Assembly (NCBI GenBank): GCA_009760885.1
Contig: CM019700.1
Coordinates: 3,070,993 to 3,134,992, forward strand
Length of the DNA stretch: 64,000 nt
Reading direction: 5' to 3'
Source of the DNA: Achatina immaculata
Taxonomy: Eukaryota; Mollusca; Gastropoda; Stylommatophora; Achatinidae
Shown: positions 1-10,875 of the stretch, one piece after another
How positions within the stretch are numbered: the stretch's first letter is position 1
How the letters are laid out: the number at the start of each line of letters is the position of its first letter
Notes under the pieces: generated by a model
Seen by the model: only the letters and a program-made list of their open reading frames with translations
Database searches by the model: none
Told to the model about the DNA's origin: nothing
Program-made: the position numbers and the translations under genes

Positions 1-50
1 CTGGGTGGGCAGTAAAGAGATACACAGAAGACTGGAATCAGCTGAGATGA

Positions 51-384
51 TGTATAAACTAGGAACAGAAAGTAGGAGCAGCTTTATTACTTAACCAGCT
101 CACAGTTGTGACATTTCGGCCGGAGCCTTAATCATACAAAAACATACAGGACGAAGAAATAGAGAGAGGAGATAAAGTTTAGATTCACATGAGAGCTTTA
201 GCTCTAGCTATATTCATTTTATTTGATTTTTTAAAACAGAGTATTCATGTGAATTTATACTTTATCTCCTCTCTCTGTTTCTTTCTCCTGTATGTTTTTG
301 TAGGATTAATGCTGACTCCGAAACGTGAGAACTGTGTACTCGTTAAGTAATAAAGTATTCCTACTTTCCCCCCTAGTTTATACA
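51..384. repeat. Imperfect inverted repeat (foldback/MITE-like)
   Basis: The left arm, about 51-193, reads as the reverse complement of the right arm, about 243-384, with scattered mismatches. Both arms contain the block around ttacttaac/gttaagtaa and a shared stretch at tacaaaaacatacagga. The arms are about 140 bp and the loop about 50 bp. There is no open reading frame. A non-autonomous foldback transposon or a palindromic insertion would both fit. I could not identify a target site duplication. Confidence 0.6.
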
Positions 385-465
385 TTTTAATATCACAGCT
401 TTACTGCAGCGACTCCGCGTATAGCTGTATACTCATGCACTAATTACTCGTGTGCAGCTGAATGG

Positions 466-690
466 ATGTTTTTAAGAAGAATGCTACAGGTACCGTGGAC
501 AGCGAGAAAATCAAACGAGGAAGTTCTTATGAAAGAGGCCACAAAAAGCAGTGAAAATTATAGCAAAGGTCAGAAAACCACAATCCGGACGTGTGGGGCA
601 TGTTTGGAGGAGAGACAGGCTGGTGGACTTTATGGGAACAGACAGACAGACAGGCAGGCAAGCAGGCAGACAGACAGACAGACATGTTGA
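466..690 (+). pseudogene. Non-LTR retrotransposon reverse transcriptase, C-terminal fragment
   Basis: The translation MFLRRMLQVPWTARKSNEEV matches the conserved stretch after the reverse transcriptase fingers in RTE/CR1-like LINEs (RRML.IPWT.R.SNEEVL). Later residues keep the RTCGACLEE block, corresponding to the family's R..F.GH motif, in decayed form. The fragment runs into a GACA microsatellite at about 640-690. It lacks the catalytic YADD region and any start, so it is a 5'-truncated dead copy. Confidence 0.6.
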
Positions 691-1165
691 TTTCACTTTT
701 TTTCAATGAGAAAGTTTTTTTTTTTTTTTTTGGTTTTTTGGTCATTCTCATCCAATCCACTTTTTAAAATATAAATTTGTCTTCTTTTCCAGTCCACTTT
801 TCCTCATAAATCGATCTTCTCATCCAGTCCACATTTCAGCAACAGAAATCTCCAGTCCACTTTAAGTCACGCTGTAAGCGCCCGTACTCGAGTCAGAAAC
901 TATGAGCTAAGTCCCGGTGTAACTGTCGAGGACCAATAAATCCCGAGCTATCAGATGTCAACGCTGAATGTCAGCCCCGCGTCTGTCCCGCTCTTGATTA
1001 GGCGTGGGTGTGGAGTGCGTCATTAAACCATGGTTGAGACGGACGTTTCTGTGTGTCATTGGTATACAATATGACTGTGTTAGTGGGACCGGCGTCCCGC
1101 AGCTGCCCAGGGTCTTATCCTAGGTCCCCAGAGAGGTCATAGTGAGAGGTTTGCTGCCCCCTGTC
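691..1165. other. No recognisable feature
   Basis: After a T-rich stretch (about 715-735) there is ordinary sequence with several near-repeats of ccagtccactt at about 790-865. I see no coding signature or RNA gene. Confidence 0.5.
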
Positions 1166-1262
1166 GGTCTTGCTAGAAAGTTTGCTCTAGCAAAGTATGA
1201 CAGGACGGTGGTGGTCTTGCTAGAAGGTTTGCTCTAGCAAAGTATGACAGGACGGTGGTGGT
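1166..1262. repeat. Tandem duplication, 47-bp unit, two copies
   Basis: The unit beginning ggtcttgctagaa occurs at 1166 and 1213 with almost no change. Each unit contains the partly palindromic tgctaga...tctagca. Confidence 0.85.
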
Positions 1263-1337
1263 CTTGTTGCGGAGACTGTCAAAGATTGGGTTACAAGCTG
1301 GCCACTGTAAACTGACGCTGCACTCTGAGGGCTACAA

Positions 1338-1955
1338 ACTAGTCCCATGTGACCCGCTCTCCAAAGTTTGATTCAGTCTAGTGTTACAAACTAGTCTCAT
1401 ATAACCCAATCTCCAAAGTTTGATTCAGTCTAGTGTTACAAACTAGTTTCAGTCTAGTGTTACAAACTAGTCTCATATAACCCACTCTCCAAAGTTTGAT
1501 TCAGTCTAGTGTTACAAACTAGTCTCATATAACCCACTCTCCAAAGTTTGATTCAGTCTAGTGTTACAAACTAGTCTCATGTAACCCACTCTCCAAAGTT
1601 TGATTCAGTCTAGTGTTACAAACTAGTCCCATGTAACCCACTCTCCAAAGTTTGATTCAGTCTAGTGTTACAAACTAGTCTCATGTGACCCACTCTCCAA
1701 AGTTTGATTCAGTCTAGTGTTACAAACTAGTCCCATGTAACCCACTCTCCAACGTTTGATTCAGTCTAGTGTTACAAACTAGTCTCATATAACCCAATCT
1801 CCAAAGTTTGATTCAGTCTAGTGTTACAAACTAGTCTCATGTAACCCACTCTCCAAAGTTTGATTCAGTCTAGTGTTACAGACTAGTCCTATGTAACCCA
1901 CTCTCCAAAGTTTGATTCAGTCTAGTGTTACAGACTAGTCCCACGTAACCCACTT
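1338..1955. repeat. Minisatellite, 52-bp unit, about 12 copies
   Basis: Units start with actagtc and end with gttacaa at a 52-bp spacing (1338, 1390 and so on). One truncated unit of about 24 bp starts near 1442. Variation is mostly C/T transitions in the cat(a/g)ta(a/g)ccca stretch. Confidence 0.95.
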
Positions 1956-2269
1956 TTCAGCATTATGTGATAGAGTATGGACAAAAGGTCTGTGGTCGCC
2001 CGGACGCCGGCATTTTTCAGTTCCATAAAGCCATAAAGCGTAGGTTGGGGAGAAGACATTAAGAAATAACTGTAACCGGCTTAAAAACAAGAGATTCTGA
2101 CATTAATATCAGGTTTCAAGTCCCACGTTCATAATTGTGCTTCATGTTACAATCTCATCATTAATTCCCAATAATTGTATGGAGAGAAAAAAAAACCTGA
2201 CGTTCTGATTGGTCAGTTTGACGCGCTGGCCTACACAAAAAGATCCTGTTAGGTATTATGATGGCTGGA

Positions 2270-2620
2270 ATCAGCTGGAATGTGGTTCTTAAGAAGAATA
2301 CCGAAGGTTCCAAGGACGGAGAGAAAATAGAACAAGGAAGTTCTGACAGGGGAACAGAGAAATAAGGGAAGTTATAACTAAGATCAGAAAACATTTTCTC
2401 AGTCATGCATGGAGGAGGGGCGGGCTAGAGGACATAATGGCAACAGGGAAGATGGAAGGTAGAAGAGACAGAGGTAGACAGAGAGAGAAGATGTTTGATG
2501 GTTCGGCATCCTGGCACGGGAAATGCTCAGTGACAAGCCTGTTGAGATGCACAAGGGATCGAGGGTTATGGAAGGACATGATACCCCACACCTGTGGGCA
2601 GGGACCGAGAGAGAGGGAGA
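2270..2620 (+). pseudogene. LINE reverse transcriptase C-terminal tail fragment
   Basis: The translation has the LINE tail order RRI - HAWRRGGLEDIMATGKMEG - RRDRGRQREKM - FDGSASWHGK - RDRGLWKDMI. It corresponds to the region after the reverse transcriptase domain in RTE/CR1-like elements (LE...TGK.EG.R.RGRQR.K..D.L..W). Frame breaks occur upstream of 2437. It ends in GA-rich DNA. This is a 5'-truncated dead copy. Confidence 0.75.
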
Positions 2621-2717
2621 GGGAAAGCTATTGTGTTTTAAAAATTTTTTTTATAAATAGGAAACAACGAGGCTTTCTTGCGGTAAAGTAGGAGAACACA
2701 GTTTTGTAGGATTTTGT

Positions 2718-2956
2718 AGGCCACTGCAGACTACCGAGCCACCTGCATCGACTCAAAATGTCTCACACAGACGAGTGTCCAAGTGGCAGTGGAGTCCAGA
2801 CTCCAGACCATATCCTTCAAGAGTGCCCAAACCATGCAGACCTGAGGCGTGAGACATGGCCAGAGGACACAAGCTTGGGGCAAAAGCTCTGGGGCTCCTA
2901 TCAAGATCTAGAGAGGACTGCGGGCTTTGCCATGTCGATAGGGATCAGGATCTGAA
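2718..2956 (+). pseudogene. LINE 3'-terminal fragment (post-RNase H domain)
   Basis: From ggccactgc the frame reads GHCRLPSHLHRLKMSHTDEC, then CPSGSGVQTPDHILQECP, then LWGSYQDLERTAGF and a stop. This matches the cysteine/histidine tail after the RNase H domain of Jockey/I-like LINEs and is the same family as 62477-63109. A short (AAG)n tail follows at about 2982-2996, as it does after the second copy, so this is a genuine 3' end of a 5'-truncated insertion. Confidence 0.75.
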
Positions 2957-3069
2957 GTGAACCAACAACCTCGAACGCAGAAGAAGAAGAAGACTTAGGA
3001 TTAGACCTCGAAAAAATCGTAGACAAAACGCTTTAGTGAGACATGAGAAAAAGAAAAATCACAAGAGAA

Positions 3070-3160
3070 TTACCTGGGATTCGAACACGGACTCCGGTAG
3101 GACGAGCAGCCGTCTAGCCACGAGAGAACAGAGTAGTAACTGACTGCGCTGCTAGCACCT
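3070..3160 (-). mobile_element. tRNA-derived SINE fragment
   Basis: On the minus strand the sequence has an A-box-like tagcagcgcagtcagttac and, about 50 bp on, the B-box-like gtgttcgaatccc. This is the internal polymerase III promoter layout of tRNA-derived SINEs. It does not fold cleanly as a full tRNA, so I do not call a tRNA gene. Confidence 0.5.
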
Positions 3161-3559
3161 AAAAAAAAAATGTGTTTTGTAAACAGAGTTATTAGTAACT
3201 GTTCAGTAGACACGAGGGATCGTGACACTCGGAAAGAAACGAGGCCGTGACACAGAAATTCCGTAGCTTAGATTCTGTCTCTCTAGCAGGTACCAACTTT
3301 TAGACTTTTATGATTGGAAAGTTAAAACAGGGATGCGTGCGACAGAGAGGAAAGAACTAATGGTTTTAACTAAAAGCGTCTTTTTTTCATCTTAAGTACG
3401 AGATTTATTCCATTGTTGACCTGACATTCTGAGCTGGTGTCCTTGTGTTTAGTTGTGTGTTTGTTGCATTTTACTCTCTTACCATATGTTGTTGAAAACA
3501 ACTGGCCGGATCTGTTATCTTTGTGTGGAAATCCTTTAATTGTGTAATTAAAGTCTGAT

Positions 3560-4212
3560 GTCCGTACCAGGTGCAGAAGTGGGTCAGGAGAGGGGATATG
3601 GTCCCAGGCATTACCCAACACTCTAAACACTACGTGCACTGAAACTGGCAGACAGTGAGCCCAGGATATGACCAGTTCTCTGACCACCACCCGCACTGAA
3701 CCAGACATCCTTGTCTGGACAGCAGAAGCTTTTCAGAGCAGTGTTGGGCCAAGGACAGGTCACACGAGGGCCACAGTGGTTTCTCTTAGTGTCGCTGTCT
3801 GGTCCTGGGGAGTGGCCTCATTACACCGGGGGCCTGCCTGTACATGTTGGGCCCCTGACATCAGTATGTCCTTCAGTGTTTTTAGGGAGATGACTCTGCT
3901 GTTGTGTTGACTGTGTGTTGCCCGTGATCTGGCATTATTTGGGATATGCAACCACTGCCCTAGGCTACATGTACCGCAGTGGGTGGTGCCTGGCAGGTTC
4001 TTTGGAGGAAATTACAACTGTTCCTCGAGCTGCTGTTTGATGGTTTTGTACAAGTTCGGTCTCTCCTTTATGGTGAGGCCTTCCGGTGTGGCTCTTGCTT
4101 CTGGTTGGTCAGTCTCGTCGTTTCCGTCATGACCTGGAAGTCTATCGATGTGCGGTTTGTCAGTTCTTTCTAGCCACCAACTTCGTATGGCTTTGTGTTC
4201 CACTTTTCTCAA
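3560..4212 (-). pseudogene. LINE RNase H domain remnant
   Basis: Minus-strand frames contain RLPGHDGNDETDQPEARAT, a decayed form of the RNase H motif (PGHxGxxGNExADxLA). Downstream comes SRATHSQHNSRVISLKTLKD, which is also found in the fragments at 13400-13735 and 16550-16885. Several frameshifts separate the pieces. This is the same LINE family, dead here. Confidence 0.55.
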
Positions 4213-4249
4213 TAGTTTGGTGACATTTTAAAAAAAAAACAACAACAAT

Positions 4250-4700
4250 GCACGCACGTACATACGCACGCACGCAGAGAGAGAGAGAGAGATTGATTGA
4301 TCTTTATTTCAAAAGGGTTAAGAATTGGGCACGCAGGCCCGTCTGACATTCTGCCCTTTATCATACATCTTTCACTCTATTCCAGACATTCTACAAATAT
4401 GCTGTTCATATAACAAACATAACTAACATTGAAGCTGAGAGACATAAAATAAAATATAACATTTACGTTTCGCTCTTAAACATTCACTCAGTATAGAAGT
4501 AACTACATACATTATAAATGACTATCTACTAAACAACATTTTCGGGACTATACAGAAAACAATTAACTGTATTCGGTGTCTGTAAGAGCAGTTTAAGATA
4601 ACTTTTAAGTTTTATAATTCATGGAGGCATGTAGTCGACATCAAATAGATACTGGGAAAGCTTAGAGAGAGAGAGAGAGAGAGAGAGTTTACCTGTTGTG
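4250..4700. repeat. Microsatellites flanking unassigned sequence
   Basis: ACGC-type repeats occur at about 4252-4275 and GA repeats at about 4276-4292 and 4665-4687. The AT-rich sequence between them begins gattgatctttatttcaaa and resembles the edge of an interspersed element, but I cannot name it. Confidence 0.5.
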
Positions 4701-5072
4701 TGCACAATCTCTAACTATCGTCTCCATTAACCTATTTCCCCCCTATTAATTTCATGCACGTGTAAGCTGTGGGGAAACAGATTAATGGCGTCATGGATGA
4801 CTGCGTCTTGATTGCTTCAAGTGAATATCTGTGTTGAAGTGAGCAGCTACACCTGACGCGCTATCTCACCGGAGTACAGTCAAAGCTCGTTAATGTTAGT
4901 GAAATGTGGGTCGCATCTCTTGACCTCAATCCTGCACGCAGTCACCAGGCACTAGTTTCATTAAGAAGAGAAAAAAGTACCCTACCAATATTCTTTAAAA
5001 CTACTTTTAAACTGAAGACCGGCGAGCTATAGCTGGCCAAGATTCCATCCTACCTCTTCTCTGTTGCCCGTG
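4700..5072. other. No recognisable feature
   Basis: Unique-looking sequence before the first 23-bp array. I see no gene or RNA signature. Confidence 0.5.
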
Positions 5073-6017
5073 TCATTACAGAGCAGGGCTTGCTATTATT
5101 ACAGAGAAAGGCTTGCTATTATTACAGTGCAGGGCTTGCTGTTATTACAGTGCAGGGCTTGCTGTTATTACAGTGCAGGGCTTGCTATTATTACAGAGAA
5201 GGGCTTGCTATTATTACAGAGCGGGGCTTGCTATTATTACAGAGCGGGGCTTGCTATTATTACAGAGCGGGGCTTGCTATTATTACAGAGAAGGGCTTGC
5301 TATTATTACAGAACGGGACATGCTATTATTACAGAGCAGGGCTTGCTATTATTACAGAGCAGGTCTTGCTATTATTACAGAGCAGGGCTTACTATTAATA
5401 CAGAGTAGGGCTTGCTGTTATTACAGAACGGGACATGCTATTATTACAGAGCAGGTCTTACTATTATTACAGAGCAGGTCTTGCTATTATTACAGAGCAG
5501 GGCTTGCTATTATTACAGAGCAGGTCTTGCTATTATTACAGAGCAGGGCTTGCTATTATTACAGAGCAGGGCTTACTATTATTACAGAGCAGGTCTTACT
5601 ATTATTACAGAGCAGGGCTTGCTATTATTACAGAGCAGGTCTTGCTATTATTACAGAGCAGGGCTTACTATTAATACAGAGTAGGGCTTGCTGTTATTAC
5701 AGAACGGGACATGCTATTATTACAGAGCAGGGCTTGCTATTATTACAGAGCGGGGCTTGCTATTATTACAGAGCGGGGCTTGCTATTATTACAGCTTGGG
5801 ACATGCTATTATTACAGAGTGGGGCTTGCTATTATTACAGCTCGGGACATGCTATTATTACAGAGTGGGGCTTGCTATTATTACAGCTCGGGACATGCTA
5901 TTATTACAGAGTGGGGCTTGCTATTATTACAGAGCGGGGCTTGCTATTAATACAGAGCGGGGCTTGCTATTATTACAGAGCGGGGCTTGCTATTATTACA
6001 GAGTGGGGGCTTGCTAT
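5073..6017. repeat. Minisatellite array 1, 23-bp unit, about 41 copies
   Basis: The unit is built on ttacagagcagggcttgcta plus tta, with variants agcgg, agaag, gtgcag, agctcgg and gggaca. All three + frames stay open across most of the array, because 23 is not a multiple of 3 and the unit has no stop in any phase. The resulting reading frames are a by-product of the repeat, not genes. Confidence 0.97.
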
Positions 6018-6092
6018 ATAATAGAGTCGTATAGGCACCAAATGTACTAGCGTGCCTTGGGCGCTCTTTTGAAACACGTTATCAAAAAATCA

Positions 6093-6139
<47 letters not shown>

Positions 6140-7306
6140 CATGTTGTGCCGGCATACAACACGGCAGCAACTGACTAGCAAGATCAAGTATAATGTCTTT
6201 TTAGACAGATTTACTCATAAAGAACTAGCTGGACATCCACTGTGCTGGTGATATTATCGCTGTTGTTGTTTGCTTGTCTGATTTTATTCAACTGCTTGTA
6301 AACCAGCAGGCAGCTTGCCGCTGTAGTATTTCCTTAGTGACACAACAACAGTACCCAGACTCGCCTCTGCTACAACGAAAACACCAGCGTCACCAATGAA
6401 AACATCAACTAGAGACTTCCAGTGTCACGACGGAACTAACAGCAGACAAACTCCATCAACTCAACAAGGCTCCAGCTCCGAAGTACACATCAGAATTTTA
6501 TTGAATGAGAAAAATGAGTGTTGAAACTGATGGAAAATGAGATGAAGCCGCAAAGCTTGACAAGAAAACAAACATAAAATCCCCGGCATGGTTACGTCAT
6601 TCGGGAGAAACCACAAGCAGTAAATACTCAAAAGTTTCACATACCTACAAGACTGTCGAAAACTTCACACAAAGTGACGAATTCCAAAGTATCACAGCAA
6701 ACTATTCCTAAATAAGTCGCATCAACTGACTGTCCAAAACAGGACGACAATACAAACTGTACGCTACATTTTCACAACTGCTACTAAAGACTACAAATCA
6801 AACTCAATCCCAAAAAGAAAACATTTCAAAAGCCTCTCTAACAAGTCTGTATGAAACTCATACTGGAGTCTACATCTCATCTGAAATCTCAGAAAAACCA
6901 AGGAACTGCCCTTGGTCAACCTTTCTAACCTTTAAATATTCCTTTAAAAATCTCCCCCAAACGTGTACCATCATGAAAAACCCAGTTCACGTGAAGTTAC
7001 ATATTTGTATGACCTTTAGTTTTCACTAAAACAAGATCTTCATGAAAATGCCCTCTGTTACCCAAAGTTTCTCTGCTGTGTCCATAAACAGTCTTCCCAA
7101 ACTCCAGGAACCCGTAACAAGTCCTAACTTTTTCCAGTCAAAACATGACCCGAGAGTTCTAAAAATAGATCTTATCAGTCTCACATAAACAAGTCAAACA
7201 CTTTTCACGCGATTAAGGGGCTACATAACCAGCTTTTTAACATGGTTACTTCCATTTGCCTACCAAATATCAAGCTCATTCTAATAATCTACTAAATACT
7301 GCTACA
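6018..7306. other. Spacer between two related 23-bp arrays
   Basis: A (TC)n run at about 6094-6137 is followed by A-rich unique sequence. I see no coding or RNA feature. Confidence 0.5.
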
Positions 7307-8330
7307 ACTATTATTACAGAGCAGGGCTTGCTTATTATTACAGAGCAGGGCTTGCCATTATTACAGAGCGGGGCTTGCCATTATTACAGAGCGGGGCTTA
7401 CCACTATTACAGAGCGGGGCTTGCTTATTATTACAGAGCAGGGCTTGCAATTATTACAGAGCGGGGCTTGCCACTATTACAGCTCGGGGCTTGCTGTTAC
7501 TACAGTGCGGGGCTTGCTATTACTACAGAGCGGGGCTTACCACTATTACAGCTCGGGGCTTGCTATTACTACAGAGAGGGGCTTGCCACTATTACAGCTC
7601 GGGGCTTGCTATTACTACAGTGCGGGGCTTGCTATTACTACAGAGCGGGGCTTACCACTATTACAGCTCGGGGCTTGCTATTACTACAGAGCGGGGCTTG
7701 CCACTATTACAGCTCGGGGCTTGCTGTTACTACAGTGCGGGGCTTGCCATTATTACAGAGCGGGGCTTGCCACTATTACAGCTCGGGGCTTGCTATTACT
7801 ACAGAGCGGGGCTTACCACTATTACAGCTCGGGGCTTGCTATTACTACAGAGCGGGGCTTGCCACTATTACAGCTCGGGGCTTGCTATTACTACAGAGCG
7901 GGGCTTACCACTATTACAGAGCGGGGCTTGCCACTATTACAGCTCGGGGCTTGCTATTACTACAGAGCGGGGCTTACCACTATTACAGAGCGGGGCTTGC
8001 CACTATTACAGCTCGGGGCTTGCTATTACTACAGAGCGGGGCTTACCACTATTACAGAGCGGGGCTTACCACTATTACAGAGCGGGGCTTGCCACTATTA
8101 CAGCTCGGGGCTTGCTATTACTACAGAGCGGGGCTTACCACTATTACAGCTCGGGGCTTGCTATTACTACAGAGCGGGGCTTACCACTATTACAGAGCGG
8201 GGCTTGCCACTATTACAGCTCGGGGCTTGCTATTACTACAGAGCGGGGCTTACCACTATTACAGCTCGGGGCTTGCTATTACTACAGAGCGGGGCTTGCT
8301 ATTACTACAGAGCGGGGCTTGCTATTGTAT
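7307..8330. repeat. Minisatellite array 2, 23-bp unit, about 44 copies
   Basis: The unit family is the same as at 5073-6017, but the variants differ: agcggggcttgccacta and agctcggggcttgctatta now alternate, giving a higher-order pattern of 46 bp or more. It is again open in all three + frames. The shared core shows that arrays 1 and 2 descend from one unit. Confidence 0.97.
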
Positions 8331-8652
8331 CTGTGATTATGTTTTGTGCCGATAAGCTGGATATTTTGTACCGATAAGCTGGATGTTTTGTGCTGACAAA
8401 CTGGATATTTTGTGCCGATAAGCTGGATGTTTTGTGCTGACAAACTGGATATTTTGTACCGATAAGCTGGATGTTTTGTGCTGACAAGCTGGATATTTTT
8501 GTGCCGATAAGCTGGATTTGTGCTGACAAACTGGATATTTTGTGCCGATAAGCTGGATTTGTGCTGACAAACTGGATATTTTGTGCCGATAAGCTGGATG
8601 TTTTGTGCTGACAAACTGGATATTTTGTGCCGATAAGCTGGATGTTTTTAAG
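8331..8652. repeat. Minisatellite, 22-bp unit arranged as 44-bp dimers
   Basis: Units are built on ttgtgccgataagctggat and ttgtgctgacaaactggat, alternating as a dimer. The array directly abuts the 23-bp array upstream. The minus-strand reading frames are by-products of the repeat. Confidence 0.93.
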
Positions 8653-8811
8653 TCAGTATCTGTGTTCCATAGCATTTGCATGTCCCCGGGGTATGAACTG
8701 TTCAGAGCCTTCACATTTCTAGGCCAGCATTTGAAGTAGTGGATGTCAGCACCTGTCCTCGATGCCTTTGTTTTCCCGGGGAAGCCCCAGGTAGGCATTT
8801 TTTAAAAGTCT

Positions 8812-8900
8812 AGTTGAAACCGAGCGTGAAATCGAACCGGGGACCTTTTGATCGGCAAGCGAGTGCACTGACCACTACGCCATTGCTCGAGTCCACTACG
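8812..8900 (-). mobile_element. tRNA-derived SINE head
   Basis: On the minus strand the sequence reads atggcgtagtggtcagtgca (A-box region) and later ccccggttcgatttca (B-box), with typical spacing. This matches the tRNA-like head of many invertebrate SINEs. The body and tail are not clear. Confidence 0.7.
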
Positions 8901-9690
8901 AGTTATGAAACAAAGTCCACCCCGGGTCGTGAAACTCCCAGCTGGACACGGCATTTCAACATCTCGACTTGCCGCCCACTAAACATATTTTCTGGCACTT
9001 CCAGGGCGATCAAGCAGCCACAACCTGCAGAAACAAGGGACAGAGTGTTTACATGTTAAGTCGGCCATGGCTTTGATCAGACACATCATCATCAAGTGCC
9101 GAGCCGGTAAATTTCTCCGTCATCTCAACTGATGACTTGATCTTATTCCATGACGCTAGATGCAGCGTGATCTTCTCTTTCGGCCAGTCTTTTCCACGTT
9201 TCCAGATTTTCTTCCTTATTTTCAAGACATCCTCTTTCTTCTCATTACTTGTCCAGCAGATACTGACTCCTCATTTTTCTAATCATTTTTGAGTTATCAT
9301 TTTGTGGCATCTCCACAATGGATGGTGACAGTGAATCTCCAGCCTGCGCTGCCCCTTTCTCTCAAAGTTGCCCGGCCAAGCTGAATCCAGCCGCCTTCTT
9401 AACGACGTCCACCCACCCATATCATTTTCATGTACCTCGAGTATGGTTTTCATTAAATTATTTACCTCTTTGTATGGTCAGAGTGTTTTTCCTTTACATT
9501 GCCATTTTGTTTTATAACAGACTTTTGACGGACATTTTTGGCATATTATCTCAAGTGTTTCGAGGTACTCTTGACATTCTGTATGGACCGGGCAAACAAA
9601 TATGACAAAAAGTTTAAGAGGTGAGAAGGGCCCTCCATGGTGCTCGAGTTACGGTGAAGTCCGTCAGGTATGTCAGATTGTTTGTTCCAG
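8901..9690. other. No recognisable feature
   Basis: Unique-looking sequence. A 95-codon frame at 9318-9605 has no splice context, no recognisable motif and low-complexity hydrophobic content, so I do not call it a gene. Confidence 0.5.
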
Positions 9691-9694
9691 CGTA

Positions 9695-10110
9695 CACGAG
9701 AGAGAGAGAGAGAGAGAGTGAGAGAGAGTGAGAGAGAGACAGGCAGATAGAGGGAGAGAGGCAGAGACGAGAGAGAGTGAGAGACAGGCAGATAGAGGGA
9801 GAGAGGCAGAGACGAGAGAGAGTGAGAGACAAGCAGATAGAGGGAGAGAGGCAGAGACGAGAGAGACAGATAGAGGGAGAGAGGCAGATAGAGGGAGAGA
9901 CAGGCAGATAGAGGGAGAGAGAGAGGGGCAGATAGATAGAGGGAGAGAGAGACATAAACGAGAGAGACAGACGAGAGAGACAGCTAGATGGAGAGAGAGA
10001 CAGAGACGAGAGAGAGACACATAGAGGGAGAGAGAGACAGATAGAAGGACAGAGAGACAGAGGGAGAGAGAGACAGATAGAGAGACAGAGACGAGAGAGA
10101 GAGAGAGTCC
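9695..10110. repeat. GA-rich minisatellite and microsatellite
   Basis: A polypurine tract with higher-order repeats built on gacaggcagatagaggga and gaggcagagacgagagaga. A strong purine/pyrimidine strand bias runs through about 400 bp, which could form triplex DNA. Confidence 0.9.
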
Positions 10111-10211
10111 AGGTAGTAGTCGCTGGTCTAGTTTATCTGCGAAATTCAGATAGATCAGAGAACTTTCTTCCCCCAGTTTTGCTGTTTTGTGTCTCTGTAT
10201 CTGACACAGTT

Positions 10212-10810
10212 CCTGCTTATCCGTCGCTGTTGTGTGCATGAAAACGTCGTTGTTGTGTGCATGAAAACGTCGTTGTTGTGTGCATGAAAACGTCGTTGTT
10301 GTGTGCAAGAAAACGTCGTTGTTGTGTGCATGAAAACGTCGTTGTTGTGTGCATGAAAACGTCGTTGTTGTGTGCATGAAAACGTCGCTGTTGTGTGCAT
10401 GAAAACGTCGTTGTTGTGTGCATGAAAACGTCGTTGTTGTGTGCATGAAAACGTCGCTGTTGTGTGCATGAAAACGTCGCTGTTGTGTGCATGAAAACGT
10501 CGTTGTTGTGTGCATGAAAACGTCGCTGTTGTGTGCATGAAAACGTCGTTGTTGTGTGCATGAAAACGTCGTTGTTGTGTGCATGAAAACATCGTTGTTG
10601 TGTGCATGAAAACGTCGTTGTTGTGTGCATGAAAACGTCGCTGTTGTGTGCATGAAAACGTCGTTGTTGTGTGCATGAAAACGTCGTTGTTGTGTGCATG
10701 AAAACGTCGCTGTTGTGTGCATGAAAACGTCGTTGTTGTGTGCATGAAAACGTCGCTGTTGTGTGCATGAAAACGTCGTTGTTGTGTGCATGAAAACGTC
10801 GCTGTTGTGT
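10212..10810. repeat. Minisatellite array 3, 23-bp unit, about 26 copies
   Basis: The unit is gtgtgcatgaaaacgtcg plus ttgtt or ctgtt. The period is again exactly 23 bp, but the sequence is unrelated to arrays 1 and 2. It is open in all minus-strand frames. It ends at the inverted repeat at the 5' edge of a LINE fragment. Confidence 0.96.
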
Positions 10811-10875
10811 ACATAATTAGTTTTTCCATTCTTTTTTGTCCACAACACAAAAAGGAATGGAAAAACTAATTATGT
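10811..10875. repeat. 27-bp inverted repeat at a LINE 5' junction
   Basis: The left arm 10811-10837 and right arm 10849-10875 are reverse complements with one mismatch, around an 11-bp loop. The right arm is the first part of the reverse transcriptase fragment (reading KGMEKLIM), so the left arm is an inverted copy of LINE coding sequence. Confidence 0.9.

Noticed and set aside
1338..1955. CRISPR-like regular spacing
   Set aside because: Units are contiguous without variable spacers, and the DNA is eukaryotic.
3070..3160. Functional tRNA gene
   Set aside because: A and B boxes are imperfect and no clean cloverleaf is seen; the same holds at 8812-8900 and 60065-60150.
5073..8377. Long + strand reading frames of up to 373 codons
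   Set aside because: They are translations of 23-bp minisatellites open in every frame, with no start context, splice sites or non-repeat domain.
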